A stretch of 64,000 nucleotides of DNA, taken from the NCBI RefSeq assembly GCF_050947335.1, contig NC_134983.1, positions 6,014,001 through 6,078,000 on the forward strand, written 5' to 3'. This document shows, in pieces, positions 13,160 through 26,039 of the stretch. This DNA is from Megachile rotundata. Lineage: Eukaryota; Arthropoda; Insecta; Hymenoptera; Megachilidae. A program made the translations under genes and the position numbers. Below the pieces are notes generated by a model, which made no database searches, was not told the origin of the DNA, and saw nothing but the letters and a program-made list of their open reading frames with translations. How positions within the stretch are numbered: the stretch's first letter is position 1; every line of letters begins with the position of its first letter.

Positions 13160-13740
13160 GAGTTTAACGTCGTTAGGCGGCCATTTTTTGACTTTCGCCC
13201 CAGCGACGCGTTAATTTTGCAGTAGATATCGGCGAAGTACATTGTCTCGGATCGAAACTCTCACGGTCGTGTTTGTAAGCGAAGAAAAGGACTCGTGAAG
13301 CGGTCGAAGAGGAAAAAAAGAGTTCTTCGAGGGTGGATCGAGCACGAATTCTTAAAAGCCATCGCCCGATGCACCTGTAGCCTGCACGGTTAGGTTCTGC
13401 ATTTTTCGCCTCTCCTCTGCATCGGTCCAGTATCCTTTTCTGTCTTCTCTGTTGCATCAGGTTTCTTTTTACTGTCCTGCTTGCTCCGTAGCTGACCAGG
13501 CTCGCCTCGTGTCTCGAAATCGTTCCACGAGCCTACTCGTGTTCGAGACAAGGAAGCATTCCTCCTGGAGAAGACGCGTGCCTGGCGTGTGCTTCTTTTC
13601 CCCCACCTGTTCGCCTTTAAATTCGGCTTCCTGCGTCTTTTTGACTCTTCATCGTTAGTTTCTTCAACGCTCGAACACAGTTTATTAACCCTTGCACGAT
13701 CTTTGGGAATTGTTAAGCAAAAAGATCCGTCTGGCTGATA
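13160..13740. other. GC-richer island with overlapping unrecognised frames
   Basis: One of the most GC- and CpG-rich parts of the window. Minus-strand frames of 94 (13173-13457) and 118 codons (13390-13746) overlap a 68-codon plus frame. The 118-codon product is very basic (many K and R) and looks like a translated biased tract, not a folded domain. A purine tract lies at about 13290-13330. The island could be an exon or a regulatory element. I recognise neither. Confidence 0.4.
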
Positions 13741-14629
13741 TTTCACTCACTTTCATTTTTATTTCAATTACTGTTAGATGTTTGGTCATAGAGGAAGTCT
13801 AAATGTGCCAATTTTATTTCAGCAGGTTGCCAAATCTGTCGCATAGTTTTAAGATGTAATCGCTTTAATGTATGTCTGAAACGTATATGAGACAGAGGTA
13901 AAATAGAAACAAATGTTTACTAAAAATTATGTATTTGAAATAAAAGTAAATGTTCACATGGACTCTTAAAATAATCTGAAAGGGGGCATGTATATTTTCA
14001 GGTCGAAATATTTAAGTTAAAATGCGAGTAAAACAGACTTAAACGCTGATGGAGAATTTATAATGGTCACAAATATGTCTTTTCCAACACCTGCACTGCC
14101 TGGATATAATATGAAACCACTTCGTCCAAAGCCCTCTCCATTCCGAAACTTCCCCTTATTTTGTTGAAACTTTAGAGTGGCTCTGGACATTTTAAAATAT
14201 ACTAAAAAGTGGTCTTAGTACATATTACATTTTATGCAGTGATAAAAGGTAAGTAGCTCATGTAGAAAGGTCTGATAATTATTCTAACACAAATTTTACA
14301 TGAATCACTTATAGGAAAGCAAACCTAAACTAGAACTATTTATGAAATGCAAATTAGTATAAGGTAGATGATAAACATTATCCTAACTGACGATGTCATT
14401 TCTAACTTGCAAAATTTGTATAGCTATATTTATTTATATATTCGTATCACATAGAAAAGAGTTATTAAGCATCCTATAAAAACGTTATGTACATAAGTCT
14501 TTAAGCATAATTATTTACAAAAATAATTGTATAAGATATTTCATTTTTCATCATAAAAGGTACAAAATCCATAGCGTTTGTTTACAGTACAAAAATAAAA
14601 AAGCATTAGAAAAGAAAGACGAGAAGTAA
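13741..14629. other. AT-rich single-copy stretch, no gene seen
   Basis: Plain AT-rich DNA. I see no repeats or frames worth reporting. Confidence 0.5.
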
Positions 14630-15060
14630 CGGATTTGCCAAACAATAATTTCAAATTTGCCGGTCCGCGACGTTATCGGCAGAGTTTCGTGTTGTTCGAG
14701 TGTTCTGAGTGAAGTCGAATAGATCCAGGAAAGAAGAAAGAAGATTGAAAGAGGACCATGAACGAAGGTGGAAGGAAAAGGGAGGAAGAACTAAGAGCAG
14801 CGTCAGCTCGACTCCCCCTTAGGCAGGTTGGCAGCGACTAAATGATTTACCAAACAATAAATCCTCGTGGAGATACGATCGGATGCAACGCGTACCGAGC
14901 CTGGGAACGAGCGAACCGCTTACATCGCCTTACTTGTCCGCGAAAGCTTCTACTTCTTCGATTCCTTTTGGGACCTCCAATCCCCTCTTCCTCTATCGCC
15001 GTCTTCCAAAACACTCCGAATTTTCGGAGCATTGTATACACGCGTTGATCCGCTTGAGAT
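14630..15060. other. GC-richer island with a purine tract
   Basis: A plus-strand purine tract runs from about 14700 to 14800 (GGAAGGAAAAGGGAGGAAG). From 14840 to 15050 all three plus frames and one minus frame are open for 60-100 codons. That many overlapping frames points to low stop density, not to a gene. No domain is recognised. Confidence 0.4.
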
Positions 15061-15909
15061 CAATCAGCTGTTCACTCTATTTAAATTAAATTTCATTTTA
15101 CATTTTACTAATTCATTTCACTTTTATTTTACTTGTATTTTAATTGTATTTTATTTCTTTTATCAGAAATAAATCTGATGTGCATTTTATTTTCAATGTT
15201 AAAATAAAGGTCTCGCGGTAGTCATTTTAGTAAACATGGAAAATGAAGAGATTTTCATAACAAAATTTTAATGGGTAGTAGCCTGTTAAGTTACGTAAGT
15301 GTGGTAAATGTGTTTCAGCGAATTGGGAAAATGAATCATAGCTTTGAGATAATATTAGAGGAAGCTGGCTCGACGGTTATACAATTGTGAACCCACATTT
15401 CCTCCGCGGCTAATCTTGACAGCAAATGAGTATTTCATCAGCTTCCATTTCAGTGTAATAATCAAACTCTATGTTTTCAATGAGTTATATTTTATTATGA
15501 AATTGTATGGTTTGAATGATTTTTATTTTATTATTAAATTGTATGTTCTGAATGATTTTTATTATTGAGTGAGTTTTAGTGCATACCTAAGTATAAAATT
15601 AAACTTCGAATACAAAGTTCCATCACCTACTATAACAAATCCACTCATTATACCCACTAAACGTTTTCAATGTCACAATGTTTTATTTCGTTGACTATAT
15701 GACTTTGAATTCATTGTGTGAAAATAAATACAACACATATCAATCCTTTTTGAAAGAACGACTTTATTTATTTTAATTAATTAAAGGTTAAACTTCTCTA
15801 TCTATGGGTTCTTGAGATGAAATGTAATTTGATATACAGACAAAGGTGATGAAGTTGGAATTTATAATTCCATTCTGAAAATTAGCCTAGCACATTGGGA
15901 ATCACTGCT
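15061..15909. other. AT-rich spacer with a short local duplication
   Basis: AT-rich sequence. At about 15480-15560 a short segment (GAATGATTTTTATT with flanks) is repeated twice in tandem. No gene is seen. Confidence 0.45.
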
Positions 15910-16488
15910 TTAAAATGTGTTCACCCCCATGGAACAGACTCCTACAGGTATCACTACGTAATCCTGACACAGTGAAGCCACACATTGAACTGCCTTATAC
16001 GCATGTTCGTAAGAAGTAAGAGAAACGGTACGAACTTGATTTAGTGCCTCCGGGAATACTGCTGGAACCAGAAGAAACTGAATCTCGATGTACCGCGCCA
16101 ATCCTTTATAAAGTAAGAAAGTACTCCTTCGCTGCGATCCGGCACCCTTCCTGGAATATCTCTCGCACACGTCTCCTCTGCATCTCGATATTTTCGAACA
16201 CGGAAATATCACGAGTATTGCGATCGAGACCTTAATTGTGTCGAAAATTCTGTTATATTCAAGCGTTTCTACCGCAGCTGAGAATACGCAAATTAGCGCG
16301 GCAGAGTTCATGTTCTGAAGTATGAAGACATTCAAGATTGTTTCGAGGAGCTGGAAAAATATCTTCATGGATGTGTCTATTTCCAAGGGTACTACTTCAA
16401 ATTCGATTACTTTGGTTTTCAAAAAACGGAGTGTAAAATAGGGGTCCATTTTCATTTTTGACGAGAGATCATGGAGATATATTTCCAT
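15910..16488 (-). other. Unrecognised 192-codon open reading frame
   Basis: This is the longest frame in the window outside the copia element and the octamer arrays. It opens with ATG at 16488 and closes at 15910. The predicted protein has a hydrophobic stretch at about residues 45-75 (FFQLLETILNVFI and following), enough for one membrane segment. A more polar, cysteine-containing C-terminal half follows. I recognise no domain family. It could be a chance frame, a single exon of a spliced gene, or the decayed exon of a membrane protein such as a chemoreceptor; that last idea is inference only. No neighbouring exon can be tied to it. Confidence 0.15.
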
Positions 16489-16784
16489 TTTTAACGAGGG
16501 TACAAAACAAGGGTGTATTTTTTACGGTTCCTAGTTTTTACTATTTAAAAGGATAGACTGCGGAGAATTTGATGACATATCTAAGTTCCTTCTTCAGATA
16601 TTTCAATCCCCACATTTCTAGTACAACTCTTTAAAGGGGTTTCAGATTCAGATTCAGATGATCATTCCTCCACATTCTATATAACAATCATAATGATCAT
16701 AATTATCACCTAGAAACATTCTTATATCCCCTAAAATGGAGTACAATACACGTTTACTCGATAGTAAACAATATAGCCATAACA
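16489..16784. other. Single-copy spacer
   Basis: AT-rich DNA with no supported feature. Confidence 0.45.
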
Positions 16785-17020
16785 TCACAGAACTAATAGA
16801 ATGCCGACCACAATTTCCTACTAAGAGCTCAATCCTAGAAAATGTGAGGGATTGGTGTATTTACGCAACGCACTGCAGGGTTAAGGTAATTGATATTTGG
16901 ATAGAACTAATATTCAAAGAATGCTAACCACAATTTCCTCTTAAAAGCTCAATCCTAGAAAATGTGAGGGATTGGTGTATTTACGTAACGCGCTGCAGGG
17001 TTAAGGTAATTGATATTTGC
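16785..17020. repeat. Two tandem copies of a 120-bp unit
   Basis: The landmark ATGCYRACCACAATTTCCT begins at 16801 and again at 16921, giving a 120-bp period. The copies also share AATGTGAGGGATTGGTG and GCAGGGTTAAGGTAATTG with few differences. The duplication is therefore fairly recent. It encodes nothing recognised. Confidence 0.8.
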
Positions 17021-17600
17021 TCGAAGCAGCGTAATGATACTACAACGTCCCAATAAAATAGTTTCGATCGTTTGCAGCCTCTTCTTCCTGCATCCCACGT
17101 CTTCCGCGCTTCCTCCCCCTCCACTTCCGCCACCATTTTCTCCATTCATCCGGATATCTCGCTCCCATTTCGCTTCACGTCTTTGTACATAATGCTCTTT
17201 GTATCGTCCGCCTGGAGCAGCAGTGGCTACGGCAGCAATAGCAGCAGCAACGTTGCTCTGTCGGTGCGTTGGTTCGTCCTCCACCCTTCTGCTTCTCCAC
17301 CTTCGAGCAAGGTGGATCTGGTTGCGTTCGTCGACCCCGACCGATCATATGGGCGCCTCTGACTACTCCTGCACGTGGGTGGCACGAATCCTTGCAGATA
17401 CACCCGTCCCTCAATTTACGCGGCACTTTTTTTACGTGGTAAATTATAACACTATTTACGCGCTGGTTTTTATGCGCGACTTTAATTTACACGGTCAGAA
17501 AATTTTTCTACAAGTTTCAAAAGCGACGTGCAGATGTAATTTAATCGGTGTTGTTGAAGCTAAGGATAGGTGTATGAGATAAGGATAAAAGTTTATGTTG
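17021..17600. other. GC-richer island with pyrimidine and CAG-like runs
   Basis: The plus strand has a pyrimidine-rich run at about 17070-17130 (CTCCCCCTCCACTTC) and CAG/CAA-type triplets at about 17215-17255. Up to three plus frames and two minus frames are open at once (longest 127 codons at 17199-17582). Their alanine, serine and cysteine runs come from the triplets. No family is recognised. Confidence 0.4.
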
Positions 17601-18429
17601 TGTTTATTATCGTATGTGTATTAATGTAACAAATTTTTGGATGTTGAGGTGTGGCACAAAATGGGGGTGAATGCAAACTTACCTTAACCTTAGCATCCAG
17701 GTTTCTGTTTTAACATGTAACTGTCTCACTTATATATGTATATTACATGTAAATCATTTCATTATATTATATATTATTTCATTATATAACTACATTCTTT
17801 ATAACACAATTTTTTGTTATATTTATTGTATAGTTTCTAGCAGTTAATTTTATTGTGTAGTACCTAGCAATTCTATACTTTTCCTTGACATTATAATTTG
17901 ATATGTATGTATTTCATATTTGTATAATATACGTATATACATATAATAATTTGTCGGATAACATTATCTTTATAAGTTAAAATTATCCATACAAAATAAT
18001 CTACATATATTTATAAGTTGATCTATGATCACACAAAATACATGTATGAACTCAACAGTGACACCTTAAAAATTTAATCTTGAAGAAAACCAACTTGAAC
18101 ATATTAAAATATTTTTACATATTCAATATAATTACGTTTTCAATATTTATGTATATTCAATAAAATTTGTTTGATAATTCTAAAAATTGATTTAAAAAGT
18201 AAAATCTTTTTTTATCTCTTATTTCTGTAAATTTTCCTTGATGTTGTAATTTACTATGCATTTAATTTTGTACATACATTTTCTTGAATCCGTATATCAA
18301 TTACTAATATTTTTTTAAAAAGTGTTCGCCTAACCTATCTTTCACCTTCATCTTTCTTGTTAACTCTACTCTCGCACTTTTCAAACTAAAAGTCGTACAA
18401 CGAAAGATTACAAATTTCTTCACTTCGGA
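17601..18429. other. AT-rich single-copy stretch, no gene seen
   Basis: Very AT-rich DNA (TATATG and ATTATA repeats) without a usable frame or repeat. Confidence 0.5.
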
Positions 18430-18900
18430 ACTAGTTACTTTGTAGTTAGAAAAGCGCAAGAATTCGAAAAGAGCATCCACAGCTACCGACAGGGTTTCCG
18501 CAAAATTCCACCGGATAATCGGCTATTAAAAACTAGATTAAGTTCGTGCCAGGGCGCAGTTTTAATCTCGATTTAACCCGGCTTTAGCCGCAGACTCGAG
18601 GGGATCTGTCGCATTACGGATCGTTTCGGTCGCTAACAAACTTTAAGCCCGAATTAAAATGCGTTCGTGTTCTCCTTTTGGTCCGCGATTGGGCCCTTTT
18701 ACGGGCGGACCGTGCCGTTTCGAGCGCACCTGAAATCCTCTGGTGTCGAGTTAACACGGATTTAACAGTTCGTGTCGTCAAGTTTGTCGTTGACAAAAGG
18801 AACAAGAAACGGAACGTGTCGATTGTTGGGGTGTCGAGTGCGTGGACAAGCTGTTCTATGGTTGGGCGGTAAATCTAACGCTTCCAGGTGACCAGAACAC
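18430..18900. other. GC-richer, CpG-rich island
   Basis: A CpG-rich block (GTCGCATTACGGATCG near 18610). Short opposing frames of 63-64 codons are unrecognised. No clear purine tract is present. It may be a conserved non-coding element. Confidence 0.4.
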
Positions 18901-20984
18901 TTAATGATTTGCTGGAAGGTATTAATACTTCGACGAGCCACTTTTCAACGGATTTATAACTCCTGTAATTTCGCATTTCCTTCTTATGTTTGAGCTAATC
19001 GGATTACGTTGGGGAGCTGTTATAACGTATCTAAATTACACACGGTAATTTTTTAATTAACATATTGTTCATCGGCCTGAAATTCGTATTTTTCTAAACT
19101 TAATTCGTGTTTACTTAAATGTTGATCGACATGAGTTAACGTTCGTCGTTTCAAGGTTTAACACCCTATTTCTATTTCAATTTTTGATAGAGTAATTTAT
19201 TATTTATTTATGGAGTCAACTTCTATGTACACCAGAGATATAATGTAGGAGAGGATTTATGTCATACAGTTTTGTAATGATTTAGAGCAAATAAAATCAA
19301 AAGTTTCAATAATAGATTTTGGGTTATATAATATAAAGTATAGTATATAAAACATGTATGACGCATATCAAAGCGAGCATATAATTAAGAATTAAAGGAT
19401 CTCTGCTAACTTTTTAGGGATTTAACACAGGATTATTACTTTAATGCCAGCAAAGATATTACGTGTTTATTTAAATCAACCTATTTATTTAAATCAACGA
19501 AATAATGGAAATTTTATACAATTTCTATTATTGTCAGATATTAACCACACGTGTCACTATATCACTCAGAAATTACACTTCGAAGTACCTACTAATTTTT
19601 CTATTATATATTCCAAAAAAAACGAACTAAATCCACTGATAAAACTATCAATTTACATAATATGCAGAGCAGAAATACGCATAAATCAGGAAAAGGTTAA
19701 TGTGTCTCTGTGATAGCTACAGTTACCATACCCGTTTTAATTGCAGATTAAATGAGATTTGACATTTACCGGTGTTAATGGTGCGTTAATACTGATGAAC
19801 ATTATTCGTACGCGTTGTCTAATGTCTTTAACACCGAATTAGCCCTTGCCGCACAATTTTTATGCCGGACGAGGAGGTTGAAAACATGTATTAGTCACAG
19901 GGTGAACGTTATTCACCCTGCTTAGCCCTGTTGAATGGTTTTGTATTCGTAAATACCCTGTCCCTCCAAGTTTGTTTAGCCAAACCTTATGATTAGTCGC
20001 GCTTTTCCTGAATTTGGGTCGGCTATTCTTTTCTAAAACACCGTGCACCATTAAGACGTTGGAAATTAGCTGAAATTTCGAGGAGCTGCAGCTTTAAATT
20101 CGAACAATCTTGCGATTCCTGTAGAAATTTGTTATTACGCCTATGACAAAATTGCTTATTTTATTGCGAATTATTGTAAAATAAAAATAGAATTATTTGA
20201 CTGTAGAGATAGACAGTTAACTGTCTATTAAGTATTAGTATTTTCGTACTAAATGATAAGAGATTGATGATTAGGTTTAATAAAAATTACTTCATGTGAC
20301 GTGTTCAATTAATATTAAATGTAGTATTGAGTTCTTAATAATATATTGATCAGTAGATTTATAATAATCATGTGTAGATGTAATGTATATAAATATGTGT
20401 AATATTTAACGTAAATTTAATATAGTATTTAATGTATGTAAATATACATAATAATTATTAGTTGTAATGTATTTATCGATATTCAACTCGATTTACATTG
20501 ATTTATATTGATTAAAAAAATAGATAAAAGAAGGGACACAATCATATGACATTTCTAGTTATTCAACTCAAGGGTTGTAAATAATAAATTTATCTAATAA
20601 TACAATATACTCGTGGATAATTTTGCTTGTGGTTTATATTATTATTAAGTACTATTATTAGCGATAATCTTATTAATAGTAATTGTGAATAACACCTTGG
20701 TTATCAGGAGAAAAATATTATTTTTAACAATTTCTTGCAAATGTTCTCATATAGTTTGCTACATAAAAAAAGAGTTAAGTATAATAAAATGTGTCTTCAT
20801 CATATAACTCTAACTTTGAATAATAAGCTAAACATATCGTCCAAGCCATACTAATAATTATAATTAACTAATATATCAAACAGAATATTTTAAGCACGTC
20901 AATTTATTTATACCAATGTATTTCAATTTATGTTTAAGTTTCATGTCAATTTTGTAAATTTATGCTACAATTTTCGAACTCCTT
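18901..20984. other. AT-rich single-copy stretch, no gene seen
   Basis: Mostly AT-rich sequence with a slightly GC-richer patch at about 19730-20100. Frames reach at most 89 codons (19444-19713) and have no recognised features. Confidence 0.5.
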
Positions 20985-21480
20985 TAGTTTTGAACCACAG
21001 AACGAACCACATAAAAATGGAGGATGGACATTAAAGGACCCTCTGCTAGAATGAAGGAAGCAGCTGATGAAGAAAAAAAAAGAAACAAAGGAGAAAAAAA
21101 GAAGAAGGAACGCTCTTGCTGACCATTTATCATAAAAGGGATTCTCACTATACGTATACCCGGAATATAAGAGCCACACCCTTCTTCCGGCACCTCAATC
21201 TATCGGGCGAGCACGATTTTCAAAGATATTTGAAACCTCTTTCTCTGTTTTTTACGTTTTATTTTCTTCATCGTTCGTCCAGAGTTTCAATAAGCATCCT
21301 TAACGACGTCTCGCCACACCCTCACGAAAAATCAGAGCTTCTCCTTCGTTTCGCAAGATCTCTCGGTTTTATTGAGGGAAGTAGAACGAATCGAAATCGT
21401 TTGTACATTCCTTTAGTAGACGATTATACAAGTAAGATGAGAATTCGAACTGAAGACAAAATTACTGTAAAAATACAGTA
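20985..21480. other. Island with a purine tract and an unrecognised 124-codon frame
   Basis: A plus-strand purine tract at about 21055-21112 (GAAAAAAAGAAGAAGGAACG) gives phenylalanine- and serine-rich minus frames. A plus frame at 21116-21490 (124 codons) contains no recognised domain. The island's role is unknown. Confidence 0.4.
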
Positions 21481-23799
21481 CCTCGCGTAAGTATAAATTT
21501 ATATTATATATTTTTAAATTTGTTTGTAATTATTTGTTATTTATTTTTTAATGAATGAGTTATGATTTATAATTGGCTTTATTTTGAAAATAATCTAACT
21601 TTGGAAATGTTACAAATTGAGACTGAACTAATATTTTTGATAGTTGATTGTGGAAAATATTTGCTTTCTATAATATTGCTAAGTGTGAGTGTTAAGAGAT
21701 TGTAAGATTTATTTTAGTATCAAAACTATATTTAAGTAAACTGTTAAATTTTTAATATATATTTGAATATATCAGATATTGATGTTCATGAATGTTAGAT
21801 TATTAATTTAATCACATAAACCAGATAATTAATATAACAATGTTAAATTGATATATTGTTAAAACATTACACATTTGTATGAATTCCACATAAATAATAT
21901 TGTACTACTTTTTTTATGGCTATACAAATAAGAAAATATCAAATACTGTTATATTGCTGTCAATATGTAAATATATACGAATAATTCAATAATAAAAAAT
22001 AAAATAAGTTATTTTATTATTATATGATGTACGTATAGATACAAATAGAATTAGTATTGAAAATCTATGTATAATACAGAAAAGATAAATACAGAAGCTG
22101 CCCCTAATCGTCGGTGACCTGCACAGCACAGTTGCATAGAAGCAACGAATAGTGCACGGCGCATTCAATCTAGACTCTAGACACATCATTCGATTAAATC
22201 TTTTTATAAAAAATATATTTTATTTAATAATTTTTAAATAATAGCGCATAAACTCTTTTTATGTTCTTCGTCGTTAAAGTTAACTTGTGACGTTTTAAGT
22301 ATCGATCTAGCTTTCAGAGTTTTGGTTTTACATGCTTTATAGATACATAGTTTGTGTTAATAGAATATTATACCTTAACGAAAAATAATACATACATTAT
22401 CTAGATAAAAATTAGCATAAATTGTGGCTGTTGTAATTCAGTAATATTTCTACAATTTGAAGCAATAAATTTGAAGTTCGTCAGTTTGAATGATTTACTT
22501 ATTCTATTTTATGTTATTAAAATAATAACGGTGTTTCTATCAAAATTTATTCTGTCTCTTGTCAAGATAATGAATGCTTATTTTTCTAATTTGTCTTCAG
22601 GTAAAAGGTAAATAACATCAAACATTAGTTGCTCTGGTTAAATTAATGAAAAGTTTATTTTGAACATAAATATTATTAAATAAAAATTTAGTACAAATTA
22701 AAAATTTATTGGTTATACAATTTGCAAAGAAGAAGAAGTACTTTTACTCTTGTAAATAATTAAAATCACATACAATTATATAGTTTTTACATACTTAGGA
22801 ATCTAAGTATCTTTTGAAATATTTCTCCAAATTTAGGAGTATAAACTCTCCAATTAATTTTATATTTTTTCCGCGTGAGAATTTACTTGAAATTTCAGAG
22901 CAAAGAACAAAACATCGGAAACGGTCGAATAAGATAATAGAAATGCACCAGATATAGCCGAAAGAAGTGGCGCCAGGAAAGACGAAGGTTCCATTGTCTC
23001 CAAGAAGACGAATTTAATCGTCGTCCCTTGAAGGATAAGATCGACAGAGATATTTGGTTTCGAAGACAATCGGGGACTGAACGTCTTAATTAGTACTCCG
23101 ATCCACGAGCCACCGAAATCGAAATGTCAAATCTTCCTGCTGTGTCCGTTTTCTCTGTTCGAGATTCTATCTTGCAAAGTAATTCCTAAGATCTGAAGAA
23201 AGGATGCTAATCATGGAGGACGCTCGTGCTTTATACAAACAATTAAATTCAGGAAACACGAAATTGCTTTAAATGCTCTTCTCTCTTATATATTATTCAT
23301 TATATGTTTCGTTTTAATGAAGTAAATAGATGTTTACTTTAAATGTAACAATAATTGATTGCTAAGGGAGTTTAATACATTTACAGAGGTATTCAATAAA
23401 TATTACTACTACTTTCTAAAAACATTATTATGTACTATAAATATTAGTACTACTTAATTATTGTAAAGGGGTTCATAAATTCACAGAAGTTTAAACAGTT
23501 AAATTTATTGAAATTAATATTTAGATGTACTTGAAAAGGAATTTCTTTCAAAGGCAGTTTACTAAGGTTCATATTTTTCTAATGAAATATATTTCAAATT
23601 TGTTAAAATGTTTTATCACTTTCTTAATTATTACCTGTATTTACATTGACATTTTTATTAAATTAGCAATTCATTTTATTAGAAAATGCCTTAATTAAAG
23701 TCCTTGAAGAGGAAATACACAATTTGCGCTGCTGAGCGTCATTGGTGATCAGCCATTTTGTATTCAAAGTGTCCACGAAAAACTGCGTAAATATTTTCT
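21481..23799. other. AT-rich DNA with a small GC-richer patch
   Basis: AT-rich DNA throughout, apart from a CpG-containing patch at about 22860-23200 with a 69-codon minus frame. No repeats or genes are recognised. Confidence 0.5.
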
Positions 23800-24170
23800 T
23801 GAAATTTTAAAGTTTATATAAGACATTGAAGTAAAATATTGAAGTATGTATGAAACTTTTAAGTAAAATATTAAAATTTATATGAAACTTGTAAGTAAAA
23901 TAATAAACTCTGTATGAATCTTTTAAGTAAAATATTAAAATTTATATGAAACTTATAAGTAAAATTTTAATATCTATATGAAACTTGTAAATAAAATTTT
24001 AATATTCCTATAAAACATTTAGATAAAATTTCAAAGTTTATATGAGAAACATCTCGACAAAATTTAAAATGAAACTGTTAAGTAAGATATTAAACTTTCA
24101 AGTAAAATATTAAGACTGAGAAACTGATAAGTAAAATTTTGAACTTCAGATGAAACTTCCACTAATGGAC
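23800..24170. repeat. 32-bp minisatellite
   Basis: The landmark TGAAAC (or a one-base variant) falls at 23851, 23883, 23915, 23947, 23979, 24011 and 24043, exactly 32 bp apart each time. The unit is approximately GTAAAATATTAAAATTTA followed by TATGAAACTTGTAA. Copies differ by substitutions, and the array degenerates toward 24170. There are no spacers of unrelated sequence, so it is not a CRISPR. Confidence 0.85.
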
Positions 24171-25429
24171 TCATACAAAGTGTACAATATCAAAGTTGTG
24201 TAGTGCTACAGAGAATTAAGATACGCTTTAACTGTAAATATAATAAATTTTGATGCTGCAGTCATTATAATAAAAATCATTGGAAAGACGCTATCACGGA
24301 ATGAGAAAATGGTGAAAGGATATCCAGCAGCAATAAATTCTAGGAGCTTGTACCCAAGCGAGACATCCGAGGCATTCTTATCTAATTTTCTTGAAATTGT
24401 GTTTTAACAAGCCAATTAACGACATTTCACTTATCTCGGATGGATTGTATTAGAGTTATCAACAATTAGCTTCTTGCTCGTTCTTTCATGAATTTTCTTT
24501 CGTTGCCTAATTAGAGACACAGTCCGTGTCAAACGGGGTGATAAATTCAAAATGTTGATTACTTGATTACTTCAATTTGGAAACACTTTGCTTATATTTT
24601 CTTTCTCATAATGCAACATTATTTATTTCTATCATTTTGTGTATATTATGCATTTAACTCGTTTTTACTTTTTAACAATAACTTTGGACAATTTTGATAT
24701 TTAATTACCGACTACATCTAAGTAATTACTTACGAATGACTATAAATATAAATAAAATTAGCAGATATTATATTATACACTATTGCATTTGTAAATTTTC
24801 AAATAAATCAAATTCTTGGGAATTTTAGAAAATTCTTAAATAAAGCAAATTATATTATAAAATTACTTTCATAAACAATAAAGTATTTAAACGAAAATTT
24901 GTAGAAGAATAAAATATTAAAATTATTAGAAGCATAAAATGTCACATACTTAATAGGAGTACATCTCACATAAGTTCAACATAAAATGCCAAACAAGGTA
25001 GGATATAATTAAATGAATATAAAAAATGATTTGGATCTAAAATGTTAATGTAAAATTTATATAACCCTAGAAACATAAAATTACATTTCGAACTAAAACA
25101 ATATTAACAATATTTATTTTCAAACACAGTTATTCACTATTACCTTTAATACCAGATCGGAACGCGTTAAAATGGCGTCTCTTAGATCCCACATATCACT
25201 AATACATTAATAAGAAAAAGTAAAGCTTTATACACGCAAAATATTTAATATACTTAAGCATTTAAAAATAGCATCCAATGCAAGGAATAATAAATTATTA
25301 ACAAAACTAATTCTTGAGATATTTAATACAGTAATTGTAAACATAAGGTTGAATAAGTATAATAAGCGTAGCCTTCAGACGAAGAATCACGATTTCCGTA
25401 TGCAATTTTAATTAAAACGTAAGCAACTT
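24171..25429. other. AT-rich single-copy stretch, no gene seen
   Basis: Plain AT-rich DNA with no supported feature. Confidence 0.5.
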
Positions 25430-25800
25430 TCTTCGATGCGTTTAGGAAGCCTTCAAGGAGGAATCAAGCATGCAAATTTCCCTCGGTTCAAGTTTATTTG
25501 TGCTCGCCGCTTTTGCACGTAGGAGAGAGTCGGACGAGAGGAGAATCAGGACGAGATCCTTTGGTCCTTTTGATCCTCCTCGCCGGTAGGGTCCACCCAC
25601 GCCGAGGACTTAATTCGCTCGATCGGACGTGCCGATTTAATCGCAAACACTCGGACGGGGAGAGAAATGCGTGTTTCTTTTTTCTCTTTTCTTAAGGAGA
25701 CAATGGCCGATCCGCCGGTGTCTTAATTAGTAACTCGAGATCCTCGGCCCTCCGTGATCAGGACGATCCAATCCTTCCTCCTCGTCCATTTCAATGTCCT
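25430..25800. other. GC-richer island
   Basis: CpG-rich sequence (GGACGAGAGGAGAATCAGG near 25533). A 65-codon plus frame is unrecognised. A pyrimidine run (about 25672-25694) marks its right part. Confidence 0.4.
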
Positions 25801-26039
25801 ACATCTTTATTTTCCAAGTAGTTTATGTATCAGTGTATTATATTTCTTGAACCAGCAGCGTTATGTAGATGCGAAAAGAGGAACTATGATATAGGACTTT
25901 CGTTACATCGGTTTGCATAGAACACAAGGACATATTTTATATACATGTTTTATAAGATGTTATACACTTTCTTTTTTATTGATACATTGACAAGGTATGG
26001 TTGCAAAGCTGTGTCTTGCATGTATCTCTCAAGAATAAA
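25801..26039. other. Single-copy spacer
   Basis: AT-rich sequence between the island and octamer array 3. Nothing was identified. Confidence 0.45.

Noticed and set aside
13684..13700. TTAACCCTTGCACGATC as a piggyBac-like end
   Set aside because: A good match to the ends seen elsewhere, but no opposite end with TTAA was found nearby. A lone end could be chance.
14842..15172. Overlapping 60-100-codon frames on both strands
   Set aside because: Low stop density in a GC-richer island. No domain, no consistent frame, and no splice-bounded structure that I could defend.
23800..24170. 32-bp repeats considered as a CRISPR array
   Set aside because: The repeats are contiguous with no unique spacers, the sequence is AT-rich eukaryotic DNA, and there are no cas genes.
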